Source of the DNA: Anopheles merus
Lineage: Eukaryota > Arthropoda > Insecta > Diptera > Culicidae
Length of the DNA stretch: 64,000 bases
Reading direction: 5' to 3'
Assembly: GCF_017562075.2 (NCBI RefSeq)
Contig: NC_054083.1
Location: 47,402,942 to 47,466,941 of the forward strand
Of the stretch, positions 25,701-37,700 are shown in pieces (the stretch's first letter is position 1; each line of letters starts with the position of its first letter). Under the pieces are notes generated by a model. The model did not search any database, was not told the DNA's origin, and saw nothing but the letters and a program-made list of their open reading frames with translations. A program made the position numbers and the translations under genes.

Positions 25701-28700
25701 TCCCGAGGCTCTCCTCTCTCCGAGGTAGTTCGGGGAGGCTAATGTATATTTGGATTAATCACCGAATCTAGGCAAAAGAAAGCGCTAAATGCGTAGCAAA
25801 ATCTCATTTCCCTTGCCTGCCTGCCAGTGACTGCCTGTACCGAGCCGACCCGCGCCCTGTCCGACAAGTAAATGGGCTCGCTTTAATGAACATCGCGAAA
25901 GAACCGCTAGGCACAAACACTCCTCGAGCGCTTCAACCGGCCGGTAGGGATTGAACAGCCACAACAGGACGGGCCTTATGGGATTGTGGCTCTTCCCTCG
26001 GTAATACGGGAAACCGGGAATGCGCCTCCGGTAGAAACACGCGCGAAACAAACGCACACACACACACACACACGCTGTACTACATGCACCGAAATTTACG
26101 CTTCTCTGCATAATTAAGCCGTTGCTGTGGTGAATCTTCGGCCCGGCGCTTCAACCTTCAACGAGGAGCGCCGTGTTTGCCTAGTTTTGTTTCTAAGCTT
26201 ACCGGGTACGGTAAGCGTAAGGTTTACAAGCGTTGTGGTACGCGTTTTAGTTTGATGTTTTTAGTCCAACGTCCAGTTTTTTCTCTCTCTCTTTCTTTTC
26301 TGTGTTGTGGGTCCACCAACCCAGTGAGGTTAGAAAATTGAATTACTCCCGTAATGGTGCATGAAGATCGGTGCTTTCGGATGCTGTTGTTGGACAATCG
26401 ATTTTCACTGCAACCATTTTGGAGGTGTGTGTGTGTGCCACAACTAAGATTGACCCAATTTCGATTTCGTGTGGGGGAATGTTATTGTAGCGTTTGACAA
26501 ATTCGGCCACCACATGATGGCAAAGGCATCACCACGCTGCAACCGCACGATGTTTGCTGCACCATGCCATACACAAACACACTGCCGCCCCTCCAAAACA
26601 TCCCATTGTACGCTAGTAATCGATGCAAAATTGTTCCATTTCACGTTTTTAATTCCATGCTCGGGCCTACTCCCTCCCTACAATGGTGGGTAATTTTGGG
26701 AATTGGGTCTTCCTCCCCGAGTGGATCGAAAACATTCCACTAAAAGCTGGGCGTGGAGAGAACCCATTTTGATGCCTTCTTTCTTTATTTAATTTCATGT
26801 TGCTGGTCCCTCCAACGCTCTGAAAGGGAAGGTGGGGTAGGCAGGAGGGACGGTAAAAGTACTACAATTTAATCATAACGCTTGGTGACTTGGTGAGCTG
26901 CTTTTTTGGAGGTTCCGCCCGTGAAAAAACGAGCGCATATGGCTCCGCCAAAATCGCAATAATCATTGGAAAATTCACACTTTATGAAACGGTTTGTGAA
27001 GGGGGTGATGCTTGTAATAAATGTTTTTCTCATGACCTCCCGTGAGAGCGGTGCAAAACGGAGGGAGGAGGATGGTCAAATAGGGAAGGGGTTGATTGGT
27101 GTTTTGGGTTTTTGGGGAGTGTTTTCTTCACCTGCCCTCGTCGGTGCCGATTAGAAGAGGCACTTGTTTGGGTGCGCTTTTTATTTATCTTATATTTTTC
27201 TTCGGAGTGAAGCACAGAACAAAGTGAAAGAGAAGAAGAGATCGAGAACTAAGCCACCTAGTTGCAGTTTGAGATGGAACTTCAAACGATCCATCCAATT
27301 CCTGGACATCTGGAAGTTGTTTGCATTCGATCTCTACAGTGCGCGTACCGCGTGACTTCAAAATGCCGAAGAAAGAATCAACGAGAAATACTCTAACAAA
27401 AAAAGAACCACCGAACCCGAAATTGTGAGCCAAGTTGTTTCAAGTGGGCAGTACTTGTGAGCTAGTAAGTACTTTTGCTAACACCAGCTGCTCCAAATCA
27501 CCTGTCGATTGTCGATTCCGATTCCCAGCTCTTGGAGTTCCCGTCCGGAGACCGATTCCGGCTCCGCCATTCGCGTTTAATAAACGTGTGAAACATTTCA
27601 CCCCAAACGTCTATTCTTGGCCGTGCCACTTGGGCTACCTTCTAATAAACTTCTACACCTATACGGTCAAGAATCCGTACCGGATTGCCGGTTATGGGCA
27701 GCCGAATTTGACCCAACGGCACACGGGATCGACCAGCGCTAACAAGAGCTGACGTGTAATTTCCAGCGTGTAAGAAGGCCAAGAAGCCACGGATCGCGGG
27801 GAAGAGTAATTGGAGCATATTGTCTCACATCATCAGAGATTGCCGATTGGATGAGAATATTCACACCTCGTCCGTTCGGACTGCGCCCGGGGATGAGTGG
27901 GGGTTTAAAATTGGATAGGGCATTAACGAGTGTGGATTATTGTGTGCCCATAAGCGGACCAGCGCTGGGAATGTGTACCGTGGTCGTGTGTGAGTCGAGG
28001 GGTGAAGACGGCTGTGAGCTCCTAAACACCACTTGTAAAACATGCGGCTTGTAAAGTGGCGCCCGGCAACGATCGAACGGTCGAAAGAATCGAAAGCGAT
28101 AACTGAATGGAAGTGATCGGGGCTTCAAGGAGCCCGATGGCAGGTTGATTTATTTAAACGTGCTGCCCGTTTCGCCACCAGGTGAAAGATCATTATAAGA
28201 CGGAGTTGATTTCGGAGAAATGCATCTTACACTTCTAATAAAATTATTTGTTAAGCAATTTGTTCGTCCGCTTAATGAGCGTAACGGCTCATCCAGAGGT
28301 CTCGTTGATTGCTGTCAAGAATAAGCCATTCCCTAGGGATGCTGCTGATGATTTAACTCATCTTCGAGCTCTTTTCTGATTAATCCTCTTAATGCTACAA
28401 GTCCACTGCACCATTACTTTAATAAGTAGGCAAATGCTGCTTAAACGAATTAACTCCTAAGGCAGATATTCTCCGTTTACCCATGTTCGATCGTACATTG
28501 ATTTCTTGCATACTCTGGAGAAGGTTCTTCATCGTAGCTTCGAATGTAACCGTCAGGCACAATCTTACCCGTCTGGCAGAGGTTCCCCCCGGACGTACAC
28601 CTTTAATTAGGCAGAGAAAAATGCTGTTTTCGCAAAAAAAGACATTCCTTACGGTCACGCGCGTGCTGGCACGGCCAACCCATGGCGTCAATCCACAGGG

Positions 28701-31700
28701 AGACCCCCATTTATCATCAACAGAATTCACTGTGACAAGACTTGCAAACTGTCCCGTCGGAGGGCATCCATTCGCCCAACTGCCGACGGTCCATCTCAAG
28801 TCTGCGCACACGCAAACCTCATTTCTAGCGCACGTGGAGCAGTTTGGAGTTGGTGCTGTGCATGGCGTAGAAATCAATTTCCCGTTCCCGACCCAGAACA
28901 CGTACTAGCGATTGTGCTTTGCGCTCTCTGGTCCAGTTTTGCAGCTATTGGCTAAGCTATGTAAACACTGGTCTTCTAGTTTTTTTTTGTGTTTCTACCA
29001 CCCTTTCTCTCTGCTGGATGTTTGATGCCTCCGGAAGGGGGCTCTGCTGGGTGACCGCCGACTGCGCCCGACCTAAGTGCACGCTGGCTTTGTAGGGTGC
29101 ATTTATATGCAATTATATGCGAAACATGAGGAGGCTCACTTCGGTACACGCGAGGTTGGACATCTCCAACGCGAGAGTAAGCCTCACGCCTTCCCTCGGA
29201 GATCGTACCGAGCAAACGAGATTAACACATATGATCGGCACGATCATGCCCGTACATGATCTTCTCCAGAATGTTTTTTGCTTACATTGCTGCTTCCAAG
29301 CTCTGATTATTCGATTATGTTGCGCCCGTCGAAGCTGCCGCAAAGTGGTAAGTGGTGGGCTATCTACCTCCGTAGCTACCCAAACAGAGCAGTCAAATAA
29401 AATAGTCACTTTACACGCATCATTTTCCAATAAACAACCCACGAAAGGGGCAATATATTCAGCGGCGCACTGGACAGAGGGAAACGGAACCGTTTTGTAT
29501 CGATTTTGCTACACCGAACGGTGTGCTGTGTTGTGTTGTGTAGTCCACCTCTTGCGGTGCCAGTGGGTCATCGGACGTCATTGGCAATGGCAACATTTTA
29601 AGCCGTAATCCCGTGCCGTTGGTGAAGTTGCCGCGGATAACAACCGTGTAACCGTCGTACGCGCGTTGGATGCCGACCTCCGCAAACAGCCACCCATCGA
29701 CGTGCTCGGGCCCATTTACGATCGCATTAACAACGCAAATCGATCCGCAACTGCCAACGACGGTGGAACGATCGGCCGGGAGTATCTCGTGATCGGACGG
29801 CATAAATAGCCCCGTTTGTCTAGGTTCTATCTCGCGTCGCGTCCGAAATAATAGCCCATTGGCATGCAAACGCCGTACCGGGACGATATTCAACCTCTCC
29901 CGCCAGGAAGCACCAAGGATCCAAGTGTCATGTTGTTATGCAGCAGCGGCAGCAGCGGCAGAAGCGAGGGCTACAACCAGCTGGGCGGATTAAATTTCTC
30001 TCCCTAGACTGCGTAGGCTCAATGACTTGTTCGTCGGGAATCTACGGACGACGACGGTAGAACGACGGTTTGGTGATACACATTTAGCACATTAACGGTC
30101 AGCGGTAACGTTTAGGCGGGCAGCAACTGGTACAGCAAGTCGTTTGGGATGACTTTATGCTTGTTCTTTTGTTGCAATGGGCGGTGAGGGGAGGTAATTC
30201 TCGTTTGGCAAGAATCTGGAGCACACTGGAGTAGGAAGTAAGGCTAATGATCAAGCGCATTGAATCCGATTTGCATGTGCGCGCTCTTGTAGCTAAGCCT
30301 GATAGAAAAAGACCCCAACAAGAGGATCTTCTTTGTGTACTACTACGATCGGTCGTTCGACATGTGGCCAGTGTTTGTGTTGCGCATTGGTTTTGTAAAC
30401 ACACTCCACGAGTAATCGATCCACTCGATTACACCCCGTGATCGCATCATTACACAAACCAACAGTAATTTCCTTCGCGGGTTCATCCTTCTTTCATTTC
30501 TCAAAGCAAATATTTAATTTTCCGCCCACCGTAGTGAGCACACTGCTTGATGAGCTGTAACCGTCGGTCGAAACTAGAAATCAAATAAACCTCCTCCAAA
30601 AATGCGACTTAAGCCGCAAGTTGTTTGATTGCATCACACATGGGTAACGATTTTGTGGGGCTTCTCGCTTTGTTGCCAACACCAAAAGGAAGGTACGAAA
30701 GAAAGTGGACAAGTGCGAAAAGCAAACAAAGGATGTGAGCAGCTTTTAATTACTTCCACCGAGTGTTTCCGACACGCGGTAACAGCCGGTGGCGTTGGAA
30801 GTTTAGGCACAGATTTTGGAATGCTGCCAGGTGATGTCAGTAGGAGCTCCACTTTCAAGCTGTCTTTGTCAAGCTGATGCCGTTGCTTTTTAATTGCATC
30901 CAAATTTATGAAGCATATCTCAATTTATGAAACCAGTTTTCCTACGATAACTGGCCACCAGATCATCCGAAATAATTACTCTCATTACAATATGAACGAT
31001 TGACTACATGATTATCGCTCTATTCCTCTCGCTAATCAAGTCGTCCAATTCGATTGGAAGAAAGTATTTCATTCGTTAATCGATAAAAACCGCCCGCTAA
31101 ACGTTCTTTTATGCAGATCATCTCGTAGCTGCTGATGATCGCTCGAAAGCTGTTAAGTCACATGTCGCATTCACGTTGTTGTACATTCCACAGCCCCCGA
31201 CACGAACATAAATTGTTCGGCGCTGAGACCATTTGTTTGCCCATTGTTTACCTCCTTAACGACTCTTCTCGTTCCCGAATGAGCTCGCTGGACCCATTTG
31301 ACAGGGTGCACAGTACAGGGAGGCTGCAGCCAGGTACGCTAACAACGCTTTTCTCTGCTAGAAAAATTGACACCTTTCGGCTTGTAACGGCCTGCTTTCG
31401 GGTTCGGTGTGTAACGTCTACCGAAAATACACACCGAAATTCCGATGGTTGATTTTTATAATGTGTGAGCTCCAGTCGCACATTAGTGAGAACGATCTCG
31501 ACGCTAGATGGCTGTTTGATTGCGGCCCGGCTCGGAATGGCTTAATCCAGCCCGTTTGCTTCGGGTGGAGTTGGTTAAATATTTCCTTTTCAATCATTTT
31601 ATCGCTTACTGATCAGTTGCTTCTCCCTTTTTATTAGTTCAAGTTCTCTCGCTCAGTTAAGGAACTTCCCACTCTAACGAGATGCCACTTTATTTTTGGG

Positions 31701-34700
31701 GATGTCTCTCACGTAGATAAACTATCCCCCGGAGACAGTTTTGTCTGTTTGAGCAGCTAATGTGTTGAGCGTGGCAAAGGAGCTCCAGAGTTTTATTTCA
31801 AATCGATTAAATATAGATCAACCAAGCGGGATTGAGCGCAATCAAGGCTTTGAACGATTTAGATTGCAGGCAGGCAATTGCATTGGCACGCGCGCGCACG
31901 CTTCCAGGATCGGGAGTGTGGGCCTACCCTGCCGGCAGCTATGTAATTAGTCCCATCCGGTGCTCCCGGCTAATTACCATAAGGCCCTCACACTCAGTAA
32001 CTATATAGAGCAGGTTTCTCTTCGTCAAAGTTCCGCACACATCGCAAAAGCTTCCGCGGTTCCGTTGCAGAAAAACGCACCGTGGCAAATTGATTGATAG
32101 CGCGATGGGTGTATTTAAATCAGGAACCGATTCCTCCACGACCCAAGGTTAATCACGGCGGCTCTGTCCCCCTGTCCGCAAGGTGTGTGTGTGTGTCTGA
32201 TTGGCGGCTAAGGTGAAGGTTAATGGCAGTGTAGCTTCCCGGTTCCAGTGTTGGTTCCTGTGCCGCTGACAGGCGGGTATCTACTGACGACATCCAGCTC
32301 CAGAGATTCCGAGGAACGACGAAGGTGGGTAATGCTTCAGGTGGGCAATCGTTTTCACTTGCAGTAATTACATGCACGCGATGTCTGTGGTCTTCTGCTG
32401 AAGAAGTGTCTGCAAAGTTGCATGATCTGTACGACCTGCAAACAAACATCGTTTCGCTCGACTCCCTTCGCCCGACTTGATTTCTTCAGAATCGGCATGC
32501 GTCTAGGGAAGCCGCCCTTAATACGTATGTTTTATATCGGCATCTATTTGCTCGTAATATCTACTTAAAGACACATCGGTAGCTCCCTTGGAGCTAAGCA
32601 TTGAATCCCTTGATTCTATACTAAAGCGTCAGATTCTGAAGAACTACCTCCTTGAGGGAGAAGATGATAAGGTACCTTCTCGGTACACATACACACACCT
32701 CATCAGGTTCGTTCCCTCTCATTCAGACGTCCATCAACACCGTTCCGGAGTTCCGGAAGTCTTAATAAATTGAATTCATTACAGGTCGAACGCATGGAAG
32801 AACCAGACCCTTCGGTTCGCTTGAAGCGCACGCTCTACTGAACCGAGCATCGTCACGCATCAACGCACTCCGTGTGGTTGCAGAACGTACGCTGTCTGTG
32901 CGCTGGCTTTTGCGAAACGACCGATCACTCAGGCTTTCAGATGACGCTCAATGACAGGCTGGGCTCGATGGGTAAACATCGTGCCGGCGTAACAGACGGC
33001 GCTGTTTCGCTTACACCCAATTATACCCGCGATCTTCGCTGCGCTTATCAAACCAATTGCTTACTGGCCTGCATGTGAGCCGCCTACGATGATGGTGCAA
33101 GAAGGCGAAGCATCATCGCAACCGATCGGTCAAGTCATCGTCTGACACACGCTCATAAACGTCGTTTGAGGTGGGCGCGCAGTCATGCGCGTAATACGCA
33201 CGCTCCATAAACAGTGCCGTAAACGGTAGTGACCTGATGAAGTGTGATGCTTGCAATGATCGCAATTAGACATTATATGTTTGCAGCCTCAAAGTGCTAC
33301 AGAAAAGATTGGATTCAAAAGATCAAGCATTGAGCGTTATTGTTGGACAATAATTTTGTGCTCATTGTTGGCAACGATTTATCGCCCCAAATTGAACACA
33401 GCAAACGCGGCGCACGCTCACGAAAATTCCAAAGATCTTGCAATAGCACCAACCATTACCTGATCTGCTAGCCAGAGCTGCTTGGTGTGGATCCTAAGGG
33501 TGATTGCGGCACAATAAATCATGTCACAAAATAAAGCCATCAGGAAGTTCTCATGCCGCGAAACACACCCTTACAAGGGAATCGGTAATCGCAACCGAAA
33601 ACAAAGTGCGCTCGCACCAATGCCCCGCAGATACGAACGGCGCAGGCTCTAAAACTTATATCAACATCCATTTATCGGGCTCCTAATGCGCAGTACATCC
33701 CTCGGGTGAGAGATTCCAACGATCTCTGGGGGATTTGCAAAAGCGGGGCGAAGAGGCACAACTTATAGGTGAATAAATTTCCACGATAAGAAGATATGTT
33801 ACGTGCACACTTTACTGTAGCACTCTCACAGTCTTGCGACTTCCCTTTTCTTGACCATTGCTTTACACTAGAACGGACTTAGATAGCCTCTTTAATGCAT
33901 ACCCATCGTAATCCTCCGTAGGGGACTGCTCAAACACACACACACACACACACCGTTTGGACGCCCTTGTGCAAAGTGAGAGCATCATAATTCATATTTC
34001 CACTGATAGAGGGACGGCTGCGGCTCTCGAACTGCCCGTACACTGCCAAGTATCCACTCGATCAAAGATCTCCACTACTTCCCGCCGCGGGCTTGATCGT
34101 AAACGAGCTTCGGAGGTCAATGGATGTGCGAATCTTGGTGTCTAACCAGTTCTCTTTCCCCCATTTTCGCTAGTTGCCCGTCTCCTTCTTGCGCCAGGTG
34201 CGTGTACGTGCTTGTATATTATCTCAATTAATAAATTTCCCAGCACCAGCAAGTGACAAGCGGGAATTTATTTAAGCTTCTCTCCTCCGGTTCGGCCCCG
34301 GTAAACCGTAAGTGGTTGTAGGATTGTAAGAACGAGCGCAGAATACACTTGGAATTGTTTACTGCAGCTCTGGCCGGTCATAAAACCTATGACTGATTAG
34401 ACGTGTGTGCACGATAGTGGAAGGATTTGGCCTCTTACTTCGTTTACCGTGAATTGCCGGTGAGTGCAGAATATCGTCTGGATTGGGCCAGATTCGCTAA
34501 CGGATCCGTCCGATAGCCGAAGCCTTTAATTTATCGAAGGATTATCGAACGTGTACTTTCACATACTACGTTGTTTTGCGCCAATGTTAAAGCGGCCCAT
34601 TGCGCTCCCTTTTTGTGGGGGAATGGATGAGCAATAAACTTGATAACATAATTAACCCAATCAATGCTCTTATTGTTCGTGGCGAGCTCCTTCATAATGT

Positions 34701-37700
34701 AGCTCCAAAGCTACATCTCCGGGGCTCATCTTCAATGCACACGTACCGGCGGTCACTACTGTCCGCCGTTGTTCCAAACGAAAGGATCACCAACGAATTA
34801 AAACCCGATAAAACTTAGACGATGTTTCTCCGTGCGAGCCTCAACGCTCGAAAGCGAACACCCGGGCTTCCTTTCCTTGGGAAGTGAAGTTGTTAATTAC
34901 GACTACCGTGTGGCCTGCGCTCGTTTAAAAGCGCCGTATCTAATGGTAAGATCCAGCCCACCGGTCGGCACAAAACAAAAGCCCGAAAAAAAGCCCCCGA
35001 AAGGCCCACCTCTTTACCGGGTACGGTTGTCCTAATGTCGGGATGGGAGGCTGCTCCTGCCGCTCCAGGCACCAGACAACATCATTGAACTAATAACAAC
35101 ACTTAGAGCCTGTTGTGTTGTTTGGTTTCGGAAATTGGGCATCTATTCTATTCTACAAACCCTTTCGGATTCACCCCCGACGCTCAGTCAGCGCGTTAAT
35201 TCGTCATAGTTAAGTTCCCGTTGGGCTTAGGAAAGACAGCTGCGAGCGAGTGAAAAGTGCCTCCAGATGGCACGATGCTACGGGGGTAAACATAATCCAA
35301 GCCGTGTGTTTTTTTTCTGTTTTCTGTGCTTCAACAATCTCCTCACCTTTTCGGGCACATGACATGGGCCCGGTGACGGTGTAATGTGCCGATTAATGCT
35401 ATTTATTGTTGAGCTTTTATTCCAACAAACGGGTACGGATCGGAACAATTCACCCCAACACGGCACGGCAGCTTTTATGAGGCCCCGTTTGTTTCGGCGC
35501 AAACGGTCGCGTGTGCAGCGGTGTGTATCGCGGTGTGCTGTGTATGTTGTCTTAATGCGGTTAACGAAGCGAATTTAACGTCTCCTCCGCTTGCGGGGTG
35601 TAAAATACTCAGCACTGCGGCAAAAAGGAAAGGCCCACCGGAAGGAAGCAAAGATGGACTGGCACCGAAAAGTAGGATTTTGGGATGGTGGTTTTGTTCT
35701 GGAGCAGCTTGCGCATGTTAAGCGGCACAATTTATCGAAACAAACGGTATTGGTCTTGGTCAATGGCCCCAGCCGACTTGCTGTACCGAATTGTTTGGCG
35801 GCACGACGAGTACAATGGCATCAGTAATGGTTTAAATAGCTGGATTAGTATCTCCACAGGTGATAGGTACTGTTGGGGAGATTTCTATTCCATAAAAGTT
35901 ATGTTCCATACAGATGGCGCTAGTAAAAAAAAAACGCTTGTTTCTATAATCAAACCCAATTTCTCGTACTAAATTGCAGATTGAAATCCAAATTAATCGA
36001 ACCATTCCTTACCTTATTGATTCAAATAAATTACCCACGCAAACAGTTCGCTAATGGTGGCAAATTTATCACCATTATTCTATCCTCATTCCCTGGAATA
36101 GACACACGCATCGCGTGCCGTCTATCACCATCTAATAAAGCAAATTATTCATATCGATCCTCCGATCGTGGGGCATTAGGGAGCATAAAGCTCCGGCTCC
36201 GACACCGAACTGCCACCGTTCAGTGATCCAGATCCATAGGCCGCACGATCCAATTGCTACGAGATTTGCCAATTACTGAGCTAAAATGAAGGCACTGGTT
36301 CATTTCAGACGTGTAGGTAAGCCTCATCCCCAAGAACATGCTGCCCAAGAAGTCTACAGATCCTAGTTACTCGGCTGTTTTTTACGCTTTCCCTCTCCAA
36401 CATCTATACCAAGCAGCTCCGGTCGTGGCATATGCTACTAGCCGTCGTTGCGTGCTAGCAAAAAATAGCAAAAAGGGTGTAATGCAATACGCCCATACGC
36501 TCATCTTCAGCCACAGTGGAATGCAATCATGTAGTGCAGCGGCACAAGCGCGCGCTTCATGGTTCACCGTTTTCCAATTCGCGTTCCTTTTGTGTGCTGG
36601 CGATGATCACAGCATGTGCCGGAGTGTAATGACCAGTGCTGCTGCACCGGCATTGCAGCATTGCAGCACACACACACAGGTGAACTTTGCGCCACCACCG
36701 TTGGAGAGAAAGCCGGACAGGAAAATTGTAATTGATTTTAGAACGCGCGTTCTAGCCGCGTTTCGCTCGGTAAACTTCAAATTGAAATGCGCACCGGGCG
36801 ATCATAATCACCGCGCGTGTGTATGTGTGTGTGTGTGCAAACATGTAGGGCCGGTCAACAACATTCCACCACCGGTCGAATGGAATTCGAATGCAGATGC
36901 ATCATTTGTGTGTTGCCCGATGCCCGCCCCCCGGTGTGCGTGAGCAGGCGGAAGCTGCTGGAAACAATTATGTTCCTTCCGTAACATTAAACTATTCGTC
37001 TTTTTTTATGATGCTTAGTGATTAACTTTAGCTTGGCGCACGGCGGCCGCAACAAAGAACCGCCCAATAGGAAATACCGATTACGATTATTAGCGGCGAA
37101 ACGACAACGGGGTTTGAAAAATGCAAAACCTCCCGTAATCGGTGGCTGATCGTTATTGTTGTGCTACTCTCCACCGCTCAAAATAGACCGACTCACCTCT
37201 AATATCGTCCACACAGATGCCGAGATCTTCCCGGTAGGTGCTCAGGTGCGGCAAACACTGGCACTTGCACTCGATGCCCGCATCCGATGACATGTCTGGT
37301 CGGTTTGGAGAGAAGAGAAAGAGGAAGGTTGAGATTAAAAAACAATTTAAAATAATAATCATTATACATCCCGAAATGTGTCGGAAAGCCGTTTAAGGGA
37401 CGCCTCACGAATGCGCCGAACCTGATGTCAAAAAATTGGGAGCAAGATAGATCACACCTAGCGGGAATGACGCTCGTTCGTCACGGCAGTCGCCTTTGCA
37501 GACACAAACGGGAGCAGACCCTAATTAAACTGTCATTTTGTTTGGTGTGCGGGGCCAGCAGCCGAAACTTACCGATTTCTTTGATGTGATCCGTACTTCC
37601 GGGGAGTCGGTGGGGTCCGGTGGGCCCGGCGCCGGTCCGATCGCCACCGATCGATAGTTCCGCCGTGCCGCTCGACAGCCCCACGCACGTATCTGTGTCA

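Larger units (their letters stand above)
22957..37196 (-). other. sha large intron, 14.2 kb
   Basis: This phase-1 intron separates the cysteine-cluster exon from the rest of the ectodomain. An AT-rich stretch follows its acceptor (about 22980-23420). It contains CA runs (26055-26072, 33935-33953), a GT run near 36817 and a same-strand coding-like frame at about 29459-29935. Other long frames, such as 36338-36943 on the plus strand, look like chance. Confidence 0.7.

Noticed and set aside
28419..28908. Overlapping long frames on both strands (160 and 141 codons)
   Set aside because: Opposite-strand frames of similar length with no motif; neither has splice sites or start context. Likely chance.
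36338..36943. 201-codon plus-strand frame in the 14-kb intron
   Set aside because: Long, but it reads through a GT microsatellite (ACVCVCVC), has no recognisable domain or signal peptide, and shows no coding-type codon pattern.
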